DNA of 8,773 nucleotides, taken from contig CALWSX010000035.1 in the NCBI GenBank assembly GCA_944384285.1, forward strand, positions 1 to 8,773. Reading direction: 5' to 3'. This DNA is from an uncultured Lachnospiraceae bacterium (GTDB taxonomy: Bacteria > Bacillota > Clostridia > Lachnospirales > Anaerotignaceae). Made by a program: the position numbers and the translations under genes. Positions 1 through 6,381 of the stretch are shown one piece after another (position 1 is the first letter of the stretch; each line of letters begins with the position of its first letter). Below the pieces are notes generated by a model, which searched no databases, had not been told where the DNA came from, and saw nothing but the letters and a program-made list of their open reading frames with translations.

Positions 1-148
1 TTAATATATTATTTTTTTTATCTAAATCTTCAGAATTTGTTTGGTTATACTCTCTTATCAGATTTTTTGCTTTATGCCATTGAAATAATAATTCCTCATC
101 ACCGCAATTATAAAGCTGTCCAGCTAACATTTTTTCTCTTTCTGTCAT
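1..148 (-). CDS. Sugar O-acetyltransferase (maltose/galactoside acetyltransferase family), N-terminal part
   Basis: The first 49 codons are present; the gene runs off the left edge. The product begins MTEREKMLAGQLYNCGDEEL and continues with a helical stretch (HKAKNLIREYNQTN). This is the typical start of the Maa/LacA/NodL acetyltransferases: the 'EKMLAG.LY...D.EL' signature followed by a helix ending in '.LI.EYN.T'. Family members transfer an acetyl group from acetyl-CoA to a sugar hydroxyl in the cytoplasm, using a left-handed beta-helix of hexapeptide repeats. That catalytic part lies outside the window, so substrate and intactness cannot be judged. The ATG at 146-148 is preceded by a strong GGAGGTGA at 153-160. 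The gene lies downstream of the CooS-like gene but is separated from it by a terminator and has its own promoter candidate, so the two are probably not co-transcribed. Confidence 0.85.
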   Translation of the reverse strand, partial: MTEREKMLAGQLYNCGDEELLFQWHKAKNLIREYNQTNSEDLDKKNNIL

Positions 149-177
149 TTACTCACCTCCACAGTTTATATATTTTT

Positions 178-206
178 ATTTTACTACACTTAAATTTTAT
201 TCACAA
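178..206 (-). promoter_or_regulatory. Candidate sigma-A promoter for the acetyltransferase gene
   Basis: On the minus strand a -35-like TTGTGA (201-206) and a -10-like TAAAAT (178-183) are separated by exactly 17 bases. They sit between the terminator of the upstream gene and the strong ribosome binding site of the acetyltransferase. The position and spacing are right, but the DNA is very AT-rich, so this is a prediction. Confidence 0.55.
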
Positions 207-210
207 TATA

Positions 211-242
211 GTAAAAGGACGAAAACCTTACGGTTTTCGCCC
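211..242 (-). terminator. Rho-independent terminator after the CooS-like gene
   Basis: An 11-bp stem pairs 217-227 with 232-242, with one G-U wobble when read as minus-strand RNA, around a four-base loop at 228-231. It is GC-rich at its base and near its loop. On the minus strand it is followed by TTTTAC. It starts about 20 bases after the stop codon of the CooS-like gene and separates that gene from the acetyltransferase promoter. Confidence 0.85.
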
Positions 243-262
243 CTTCATTAATTAACACTTAT

Positions 263-2152
263 TTAGATGTTAAGGTTCTTTCTCTTTTCAAGAATAACTT
301 TTTCAAGTTTTTTAGCAGCTTCAACAGGGTCATCACCTAATATTACATGGCCACCTGTAATGTCTTTCATAGCTTCTGTAAGAACATTAACTGCAAGTTT
401 GCTTCCTGTAACAAATGGAGGACGTCCAAGGTGAAGTGGGAGACCAAGTGCAAGACCGAATGAACCGTCTGCAAGAGCCTGTTCTTCAAGCCACTGTGGA
501 GCAGAAAGAACAAGAGGAAGCTGTGGAATATCAATTCCAAGAGCTGCAGCAAGGTCTGTAGCAACCATTTCAAGTCTACCAATACCGATACATGGACCAA
601 AGTTAAGTACAGGAGGAATACCGAGAGCTTTGCAGATTTCTTTTAAGTTAGGACCTGCAAGTTCAGCAGCCTCAGGAGACATAAGACCTACGTTTTCAAG
701 ACCGCCTGATGTACAACCAGCTGAAAGAACGATAATATCACGTTTGATAAGTTCTTTTGTAAGACCGATTGTAAGTACGTCATGTCCGCCATAAGCAACA
801 TTTGAACAACCAACAACAGCAGCAACACCTTTAATTTTACCTGAAACGATAAGGTCGATTAAAGGTTTATAGTCTCCACCTAAGAATTCTTTTAATGTTA
901 CTTCTGAAAGACCTGCAAGAGTTGTATCGTTTCCGTGGTCAGGAACAAGGTTAAGTTTAACTTCGCCTCTTCTTGCCTTATAAGCTTCTATGATTTCATC
1001 AACGATTTCATCTGTATCTTTTTCTCTTGTAGCAAATACATATGGTTTGTATTCTGCATTAGCTTTTTTAGCTACATCATCAAGACAAATCTGTTTGATT
1101 TTAAGTTCATCACAAATTGGTTCAATACCAGGGAGAGCACAGTTGAACTCTGTTAATACAGCGTCAATGCCACCTGTTAAAAGGATAGCTTCTGAAGCAT
1201 AGTTATTTCCTGCATGACCTGCATAAACTTTGCTGTCACATAAATCTTTTGCTCTTAACTGCATATCCTGTCCAACACATGTACATCCAATAATTTTAAA
1301 GCCTTTAGCGCCTGCTGCCTGAGCTTTTTTAACTACGTCTTCTTCACCAAGTCTATCTTCGATACGTGAGAAAATTGTATGCTGATGTCCTATAACAAGA
1401 ACGTTTATGTAGTCTTCATCAATAGTTCTTAAACCAACTTTAGTTGTATGAATAGCAGGTTCTCCAAGTACAGCGTCGTTTAAGAGGTTTGAAAGAGTAA
1501 GACCGTAAAGACCTGTCTGGATACCAAGTTTAAGGCAGTTTACAAGCATATCCACAGGGTCTGAATTAAGGTTTGTTGAAGTTTTTACAACAGCCTTAAC
1601 AATTTCAGCATTAGCGCCGCCAGGTAAAATATTTAATTCTTCCCATTTTTTATAACGAGGAGCATAAGCTAACTTTTTAACAAGTTCCATTTTTTCATGT
1701 TCTGGTTTATAAAGGTCATTAAGAACTTTGTCAGCTATTGCTATAGCATTTTCATAGATGTCACCTTTTTCAATTTCGAAAAGGTCACAAAGTCTTTCAA
1801 TAGTTTTTTCGCCTTTAAGAACACCTTTGTTTAAAGCTGTTTCTTTAAGATTTCTTGCAGCATTTTCAGCTACATGGATATAACAGCCTGAACCTGCAGC
1901 AACGTGACGAAGGAAGTTACGAGCAACGATAACGTCTGCTGTAGCTCCACAAACTCCTTTAGGAGAGCTTGGTGTAATTCTACAAGGTCCGTTTGAACAA
2001 AGTTTACAGCAAACACCCTGTAAACCGATCATACATTTATTTTCCTGAGTTTTCATTCTGTCATAAGCTGTTTCTGTTTCAAGTTCGCAGATAAAGCTGT
2101 TTAATCTTTCATCTGCACTAATGCATTTGTTACATCTTGTGCAATCTCCCAT
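263..2152 (-). CDS. Divergent CooS-family (Ni-CODH-like) protein with altered active site
   Basis: This 629-residue protein is the usual length of anaerobic carbon monoxide dehydrogenase catalytic subunits and aligns over its whole length by eye. The D-cluster cysteines are C40 and C48. The B-cluster cysteines are C49, C52, C57 and C68, within GVCCKLC..GPCR....GVCGA. Residues matching the six C-cluster ligands of Carboxydothermus CODH-II are H256, C292, C338, C449, C480 and C521. Several canonical residues are changed. The CC pair (294/295) reads C-T-C (290-292). The catalytic Lys563 is Gln558, in WLEEQA. The proton-relay histidines 93/96/99/102 align with Y91, V94, N97 and R100. E556 falls where hybrid cluster protein has a cluster-binding Glu. 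No cooC, cooF or acs gene is in the window. The ATG has GGAGG (2161-2165) eight bases upstream. The family call is firm. CO oxidation is doubtful, and a deviant CooS (CooS-V-like) or hybrid-cluster-type reductase is the alternative. Confidence 0.9.
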   Translation of the reverse strand: MGDCTRCNKCISADERLNSFICELETETAYDRMKTQENKCMIGLQGVCCKLCSNGPCRITPSSPKGVCGATADVIVARNFLRHVAAGSGCYIHVAENAARNLKETALNKGVLKGEKTIERLCDLFEIEKGDIYENAIAIADKVLNDLYKPEHEKMELVKKLAYAPRYKKWEELNILPGGANAEIVKAVVKTSTNLNSDPVDMLVNCLKLGIQTGLYGLTLSNLLNDAVLGEPAIHTTKVGLRTIDEDYINVLVIGHQHTIFSRIEDRLGEEDVVKKAQAAGAKGFKIIGCTCVGQDMQLRAKDLCDSKVYAGHAGNNYASEAILLTGGIDAVLTEFNCALPGIEPICDELKIKQICLDDVAKKANAEYKPYVFATREKDTDEIVDEIIEAYKARRGEVKLNLVPDHGNDTTLAGLSEVTLKEFLGGDYKPLIDLIVSGKIKGVAAVVGCSNVAYGGHDVLTIGLTKELIKRDIIVLSAGCTSGGLENVGLMSPEAAELAGPNLKEICKALGIPPVLNFGPCIGIGRLEMVATDLAAALGIDIPQLPLVLSAPQWLEEQALADGSFGLALGLPLHLGRPPFVTGSKLAVNVLTEAMKDITGGHVILGDDPVEAAKKLEKVILEKRKNLNI

Positions 2153-2199
2153 AATTTATACCTCCATAAAATAAAAATAATTTACTCAATATAATCACT

Positions 2200-2227
2200 T
2201 ATATATAATAATAATTATTATCAACAA
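2200..2227 (-). promoter_or_regulatory. Candidate proximal promoter of the CooS-like gene
   Basis: On the minus strand TTGTTG (2222-2227) and TATATA (2200-2205) are 16 bases apart, about 50 bases before the start codon. The spacer is almost entirely filled by the Fur-like palindrome at 2209-2223, the classic place for a repressor to block polymerase. The -10 match is moderate and the region is extremely AT-rich. Confidence 0.4.
2209..2223 (-). promoter_or_regulatory. Fur/PerR-type operator (7-1-7 palindrome) upstream of the CooS-like gene
   Basis: The minus strand reads TGATAATAATTATTA. This matches 14 of 15 positions of the Bacillus Fur box TGATAATNATTATCA and 13 of 15 of the PerR box TTATAATNATTATAA. 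A 14-bp perfect palindrome (ATAATAATTATTAT) overlaps it. It lies between the candidate -35 and -10 elements of the CooS-like gene. Iron-responsive Fur or peroxide-responsive PerR repression is the natural reading. In DNA this AT-rich a chance match is possible, and which regulator binds cannot be told from the sequence. Confidence 0.45.
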
Positions 2228-2311
2228 TAAATACAAGGAAAACTTATAAAAAAAAATAATTATCGCTTTTTTAACAAAAAATACATTAAAATAACATTAT
2301 ATATTTATATA

Positions 2312-2320
2312 ATTATACCA
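2312..2320 (-). promoter_or_regulatory. Candidate distal extended -10 promoter of the CooS-like gene
   Basis: The minus strand has TGGTATAAT, an extended -10 (TGn plus a perfect TATAAT at 2312-2317). TTGTCA lies upstream, but at 13 bases it is too close to serve as a normal -35. A transcript from here would start near 2305, giving a leader of about 150 bases that passes through the Fur-like palindrome. Confidence 0.4.
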
Positions 2321-2390
2321 AATAATTATATGACAAGCACCAAAAAAACAGTACACATTTTACTATTTTACTTTTTAGTTAGTTAAACTA

Positions 2391-2419
2391 AAAAAGTGCA
2401 GAAACAATCTTCTGCACTT
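2391..2419 (-). terminator. Rho-independent terminator after the superoxide reductase gene
   Basis: A 10-bp perfect stem (2394-2403 with 2410-2419; AAGTGCAGAA and its complement) encloses a six-base loop. Read on the minus strand it runs into TTTTTT. It lies about 30 bases after the stop codon of the superoxide reductase gene and separates it from the CooS-like gene. Confidence 0.88.
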
Positions 2420-2450
2420 AATTTTTTACAAAAATACGATTATTTAACTA

Positions 2451-2816
2451 TTAAATTGCTTTTCTCCAAAGACCATGAAGATTGCAATATTCATAAACCG
2501 CAATCGGTTCTTCACCTTCTGAAAGTTCAAATTCACATGTTGGTTCCTGACCTGGTTTGAGTTCAGCTTTTTTAGTACCTTTGTTAGTTTCAAGAATAAT
2601 AAAATTAATAAAATGTTCTTCTGTCATAGGGTGAATAACTTCACCAACAGAAACTTTAACTTTATTTCCAGAAACTGTTACAACAGGAAGGTGTTTTTCT
2701 AAAGCCGCCTCTGTAGTATTAGGAATAACTTCAGTTAATTTTGAAATATCAAGACCTTTTACTTCTTCTTCAGTTTTTACAGTTTTGCATTCTTCACAAG
2801 TATAAAATTTTAACAT
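2451..2816 (-). CDS. Desulfoferrodoxin/superoxide reductase with degenerate N-terminal iron site
   Basis: This 121-residue protein reduces superoxide to hydrogen peroxide in the cytoplasm of anaerobes without making oxygen. The catalytic (neelaredoxin-like) domain is intact. The Fe(His)4Cys ligands are H42 (in EKH), H62 (in HPM), H68 (in EEH), and C111 and H114 (in CNLHGLW). The E40-K41 pair next to H42 is the conserved acid-lysine dyad. The N-terminal desulforedoxin domain keeps only one cysteine pair (FYTCEEC, C7 and C10). The usual second CC pair around residues 25-30 is missing and the segment is shortened. The rubredoxin-like iron centre is therefore probably not formed, as in the Treponema type. 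The ATG has AGGAGG (2825-2830) eight bases upstream. A terminator follows, so the gene is likely monocistronic. The CooS-like gene lies next downstream. Confidence 0.93.
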   Translation of the reverse strand: MLKFYTCEECKTVKTEEEVKGLDISKLTEVIPNTTEAALEKHLPVVTVSGNKVKVSVGEVIHPMTEEHFINFIILETNKGTKKAELKPGQEPTCEFELSEGEEPIAVYEYCNLHGLWRKAI

Positions 2817-2840
2817 ATATAAATCCTCCTTTTTAGTATA

Positions 2841-2873
2841 GAATTATTTTAATTAAAAATTAAAAAATAATTC
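2841..2873. repeat. 10-bp perfect inverted repeat in the superoxide reductase leader
   Basis: GAATTATTTT (2841-2850) is repeated as its exact complement at 2864-2873, around a 13-base AT-only loop. It lies directly upstream of the ribosome binding site of the superoxide reductase gene. It could be an operator or a weak RNA hairpin affecting translation. It has no U-tract or GC core, so it is not a terminator. Confidence 0.5.
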
Positions 2874-2901
2874 GAAAATTTAAAGAAAAATATATTTAAA
2901 A

Positions 2902-2941
2902 ATAAAGTTTTTACAAAAAACAATGGAAAACAAAACTTTAT
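2902..2941. repeat. 10-bp perfect inverted repeat between the phage block and superoxide reductase
   Basis: ATAAAGTTTT (2902-2911) pairs with AAAACTTTAT (2932-2941) across a 20-base spacer. On the minus strand the second arm is followed by TTTTT, so it could act as a weak terminator or attenuator for read-through from the phage genes. The stem is nearly all A-T, and it lies downstream of the candidate superoxide reductase promoter, which makes a strong terminator unlikely. Confidence 0.4.
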
Positions 2942-2960
2942 AAATAATCATTTTCTTTTG

Positions 2961-2973
2961 TGTTATTATAACA
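2961..2973 (-). promoter_or_regulatory. Candidate extended -10 promoter and dyad upstream of superoxide reductase
   Basis: The minus strand reads TGTTATAATAACA. It contains an extended -10 (TG at 2972-2973 and a perfect TATAAT at 2965-2970), embedded in a perfect 6-1-6 palindrome. No good -35 is seen at 17 bases (TGGGAA). Transcription would begin near 2958, giving a leader of about 140 bases holding two inverted repeats. The dyad over the -10 may be a repressor site or coincidence. Confidence 0.5.
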
Positions 2974-3022
2974 TATATTTCTAAAAATTCCCACTAAAAT
3001 TTTTAAAAGATTTATTAAAATT

Positions 3023-4429
3023 TTATTTACGGTTTGCTAACGCCCTTTTTCTTATAAGGTCAAGTCTTTTTTCTTCATTGTAGTAATCTGTTGCAGCATC
3101 GGTTAAATCTTTTGGAAGCCCCAAAAGTTCTCCCATAAGGCTGTAATCTCCAAGTTTTGCCGCATATTCTGCCGCTTCTTGCTGTCTTTTTAGTTCGTTT
3201 TCCGTTAAACTCTGAAGCCAATCATTAGCCTCTTGTCTGTAATTATCGTTTCTTTCAGTTTGATATTTATACTGATCAAAATTTAATTTATTTTGGTTTT
3301 CATAATAATTCACGAAGTCAGAAATTTTTTCCATCTTAATTTCCTGGAGAACCTTTGCTTTTTCCATTTCACCTTTCATTATGAGTTCATTGATATAGTT
3401 TTCTAATTCAACAAGCTCTGAAATTCTTTCAATTTCATTTTTATTTACTGCATTTTCATAATTTGTCATAAGTTTAAGATTTGCGCTTTCCTCAGCTCCC
3501 CCGCTTATGCCTCTTGCAGCAAGAAGTTCTGGAAGAAGAGTTCTATCTATCATAGAATTAATATAAGCCTGATTTGCAGCCTCATCATACTGACGGTTTA
3601 CATTTCCTTTCATATTGTCAAGCTGTCTTAATAGCATTTCTCTGTTCATGTCATAGTTTCTTTCTGTAGAATCTATCATTTCATCATACATTTTGTTTAA
3701 ATATTCTTCATAATCATACATATTATAATTATTGTATGGATTATCATACATATAATCATTCCCGCCAGTATATGTTCCAAGGTCATAAAGGTTTCCTCCA
3801 TAACCGTCACTGCCAATTCCGTAAGACTGTCTTATCTTTTCTGCTTCTTTATTATAAATATCTTTTAGCTGTTTATTTGATGTACTATTCCAGGCATTTT
3901 GAAGACCTTCAAGTTTATATTTGTCACTTCCCTGAATTCTGTCAAGAAGATTGCTGGAATTATAATTATTATAATTCAAATAAGAACTTCCTGACGGAGA
4001 ATTCATTTTATTAATAGTTGAGTTTATTCTGTTATTTTCTTCGTATGCGTTACTGCTGCCGCTGCCTATACCTAAAGGATTATTTTTTTTACTGTAACTT
4101 GTAGAGCCCAAAAGTGTAGTTTTATTTAAATCCTTTCCGGCCTCTCTTGCCGCAGTAACATAATTTTCCGCATTCGAATATGTAATTGTTCCGTCACTCC
4201 ATCTGTATTGAGTTTCTCTGTGAGGGTACGGATTTTTATAATCAGATGATGAACTTCCGGATGATGATCCTTTTGAAGACCCGGAAGATGTCCCCTTTGA
4301 TGAAGAACTTCCGGTTGTTCCTTTGCCTGAAGACCCTGAAGTTCCTTTTCCAGAGGACGATTTTTTTGCGGCATTTGATATTGCCGATCCTATTGCTCCT
4401 AATATGCTGCCTAAAGCACTGCTTGACAT
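3023..4429 (-). CDS. Phage ejection/internal virion protein candidate, Ser/Gly-rich and helical
   Basis: This is a 468-residue protein when started at the ATG at 4429, which has AGGGGG just upstream (4436-4440). A TTG 18 bases earlier overlaps that site and is less likely. Residues 5-21 (ALGSILGAIGSAISNAA) form a short small-residue hydrophobic helix with GxxxG spacing. Residues 24-62 are a Ser/Gly/Lys linker. A Tyr/Asn/Gly-rich stretch precedes residue 240. From about 241 to the end it is charged, helical and coiled-coil-like, with R296-TLLPELLAARGISGG (to 311) as the most conserved-looking part. It directly follows the nozzle gene and is the last virion gene of the block. Position, the N-terminal hydrophobic helix and the long helical body suggest a DNA-ejection protein, as in P22-like podoviruses. 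The family is not recognised for certain, and a tail-tip or structural hypothetical is the alternative. Confidence 0.6.
   Translation of the reverse strand: MSSSALGSILGAIGSAISNAAKKSSSGKGTSGSSGKGTTGSSSSKGTSSGSSKGSSSGSSSSDYKNPYPHRETQYRWSDGTITYSNAENYVTAAREAGKDLNKTTLLGSTSYSKKNNPLGIGSGSSNAYEENNRINSTINKMNSPSGSSYLNYNNYNSSNLLDRIQGSDKYKLEGLQNAWNSTSNKQLKDIYNKEAEKIRQSYGIGSDGYGGNLYDLGTYTGGNDYMYDNPYNNYNMYDYEEYLNKMYDEMIDSTERNYDMNREMLLRQLDNMKGNVNRQYDEAANQAYINSMIDRTLLPELLAARGISGGAEESANLKLMTNYENAVNKNEIERISELVELENYINELIMKGEMEKAKVLQEIKMEKISDFVNYYENQNKLNFDQYKYQTERNDNYRQEANDWLQSLTENELKRQQEAAEYAAKLGDYSLMGELLGLPKDLTDAATDYYNEEKRLDLIRKRALANRK
4244..4360 (-). repeat. Degenerate Ser/Gly/Lys coding repeat in the ejection-protein candidate
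   Basis: These 39 codons encode almost only Ser, Gly, Lys and Thr, as degenerate SSGKGT/SSKGSS units. At the DNA level, related strings such as CTTCCGG recur on the plus strand with drifting spacing. It is a flexible linker that probably grows and shrinks by slippage. Confidence 0.7.
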
Positions 4430-4447
4430 AATATTCCCCCTTTTCAA

Positions 4448-6331
4448 TTAATATCTGTAGTTTGAATTTTTTTCACTGAATTCTATTGCTATGTTAAATA
4501 TTCCAAAAGGTTCGTTAAGACGATTATTTTCAAGTATAAATGACGCCTTATCTGTCTTTTCTGTACGTATTTTAACAGGAATACATCTTTCCGAGTTATC
4601 TGACGAAAAATTTATACTCCCAAAATCTATATAAGAAAAATCAAAATAACAGGCAAAAGCCTTTGAATCATAAAGATATTTTTCTGTACCATACAAACGT
4701 CTTTTTAAAAGGACACTTGTACAGACAGCAGAAGAGAGCTTTATAAAAATATTTTTAAAAACTTTATTTTTATAAAAATACTTACCACAAACAGGAGGTA
4801 ATTCCCATACAGCCTTTATTTCTTTACCATTATCGTTATAACTTTCCTGGTCTTTTTCATCTGTATAAAATTTCATAATTTCGCCATCTTCAGTTCCGAA
4901 ATAAAGTTCATTATCTTCCGTAAACGCAACTCTTGCTGGAATATTATCAAGAACATAACATTCATACTGAAAAGTTGAATATGGTGCATTTTTTTCATAT
5001 GATTTTTGAAGACCATCAAGAAGATATACCTTTCCATCTATAAATATCATAAAAAAGTCTTTATAAGAAACTGTTACCGCATTTTTTAAATTATGCTTTG
5101 TAAGCTCATTATTTATAAAATAACTTCTGTTTATACTGTATTTCTCTCCGGATATGTCAGCTGTTGTAATGGCACATACTCCCGTACTAGTTAAAAATAC
5201 CGGTTCATTTTCCATATTTCCAAAGCCTTTTTTTGATATTGCACCATTTCCAGTAAGTGTATTTTCAACAGAAAACACAACACTATCATCTATAATGCTT
5301 CCGCTTCTCACATATATATTTACATCGCCGTTATTACCATTTTTATATGTTAAAAGCTTTTCGTTTAAAATGCTATATCCTATTATATCGGTATTATCCT
5401 GACCCAAAATACAATAATTTGTGTCCCCAAAATATGTCGGCTTATTCATACCACTGTAAAAATCATAGTTTCTGAACTTAGAATTTCCGCTTACAAATAG
5501 CCTGTCCGTATTACCATTTAGTCCGTATACAGTCATAATAGTACAATTATTTATTTTTTCAGCATAACCCTCTCTTACCTTACTTGCTGTTATTTCAAGA
5601 TTATCTCTGCCTGTTACGGGACTTTCACCAATAGGTGAATTAAAAGTTATTTTTCCAAGAGCTCTGTCAACAGAAAAATCCTCTCCCTCTACAAGATCCT
5701 CATAAGTACCATCATCTTTAAGCTTTTTTGCCAAAACTTTAGTATTATCTAAACCTTTGGCCGTAAGATTATATACTTTTGAAGAATCATCACACAAAAA
5801 ACTTTCTTTCCACTTTGTTCCAAGTAAATTTACAGGTTCAAGGTATGTTCCTCCTCCTGTTGGGGTTCTTGAAATAATAACAGTAGGAATATATGCATCT
5901 TTAGAAGCCTCTATAAAATTTTGTCCATCATAAGAATACATTTTTAAACCGTCCTGGATAAAAAGCTTTTTATCCATTTGGAAAGCATTACTAAATTCAT
6001 CATTCATATTTTGATATACAACTTTATTTTGTTCACCAGAAACATTATAAAGCTTTGTACCTGAATGAATTAGTTTTATAGATTCCCCATTATCTTTTTT
6101 ATAAAAGAAAATGCCATTAATTCTTGCATCAAATGTGCTTTCAGTAGAATATCCCATTCTTTTTCTTACTTTCCCGGGTATATCTCTGATCATATTTATA
6201 CAATTTCTGCTTCTTGAAATATTTATGTTTGACGGTGAATTCATAAGGTCAGCACCTTTAAAGCTGTCTATACTAAGTATACTGTTATCCGGTGTTTTTG
6301 AATTTCTTATACGTTCATTAAAATATGTCAA
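4448..6331 (-). CDS. Phage tail nozzle / DNA stabilisation protein, P22 gp10-like beta-propeller
   Basis: This is a 627-residue, beta-strand-rich protein. Its N-terminal part has the pattern of podovirus tail-nozzle/stabilisation proteins: an early 'NMIRDIPGKVRKRMGY' segment (residues 46-61), like the 'N....PG.V.KR.GY' of the P22 gp10 and T7 gp12 type. It continues as repeated short beta-blades with a 'L.VSGN..FRNYDFYSG' unit (an observed-value/label motif of propellers) and 'YFG' and 'LYFGTEDGEIMKF' blades towards the C-terminus. In such phages this protein forms a hexameric tube below the connector that keeps the packaged DNA in. The start is TTG at 6329-6331, chosen because GGGGAGGTG (6337-6345) sits at ideal spacing and no ATG is near. 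It follows the connector candidate by 50 bases, and its stop lies just before the ribosome binding site of the ejection-protein candidate. The role is inferred from pattern and gene order. Confidence 0.68.
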   Translation of the reverse strand: MTYFNERIRNSKTPDNSILSIDSFKGADLMNSPSNINISRSRNCINMIRDIPGKVRKRMGYSTESTFDARINGIFFYKKDNGESIKLIHSGTKLYNVSGEQNKVVYQNMNDEFSNAFQMDKKLFIQDGLKMYSYDGQNFIEASKDAYIPTVIISRTPTGGGTYLEPVNLLGTKWKESFLCDDSSKVYNLTAKGLDNTKVLAKKLKDDGTYEDLVEGEDFSVDRALGKITFNSPIGESPVTGRDNLEITASKVREGYAEKINNCTIMTVYGLNGNTDRLFVSGNSKFRNYDFYSGMNKPTYFGDTNYCILGQDNTDIIGYSILNEKLLTYKNGNNGDVNIYVRSGSIIDDSVVFSVENTLTGNGAISKKGFGNMENEPVFLTSTGVCAITTADISGEKYSINRSYFINNELTKHNLKNAVTVSYKDFFMIFIDGKVYLLDGLQKSYEKNAPYSTFQYECYVLDNIPARVAFTEDNELYFGTEDGEIMKFYTDEKDQESYNDNGKEIKAVWELPPVCGKYFYKNKVFKNIFIKLSSAVCTSVLLKRRLYGTEKYLYDSKAFACYFDFSYIDFGSINFSSDNSERCIPVKIRTEKTDKASFILENNRLNEPFGIFNIAIEFSEKNSNYRY

Positions 6332-6381
6332 TATATCACCTCCCCGTTTTAAAATTATTTTATTAACTTAAAACCCAAAAC

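Noticed and set aside
37..255. Plus-strand ORF of 72 codons at the left end
   Set aside because: It is antisense to the acetyltransferase start, its promoter and a clear terminator, is low-complexity Leu/Phe/His, and has no ribosome binding site.
263..2152. Wood-Ljungdahl or CO-oxidation (acs/coo) gene cluster
   Set aside because: No acsB, acsC/D, cooC, cooF or hydrogenase gene flanks the CooS-like gene in this window. Its neighbours are a superoxide reductase and a sugar acetyltransferase.
2371..2396. Second terminator hairpin (TTTTTAGTT and its complement) next to 2394-2419
   Set aside because: The 9-bp stem is nearly pure A-T and shares bases with the U-tract of the good terminator. It is probably a by-product of AT-rich sequence.
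4126..4374. Minus-strand ORF of 82 codons overlapping the ejection-protein candidate
   Set aside because: It is an alternative frame through the Ser/Gly repeat and has no ribosome binding site of its own.
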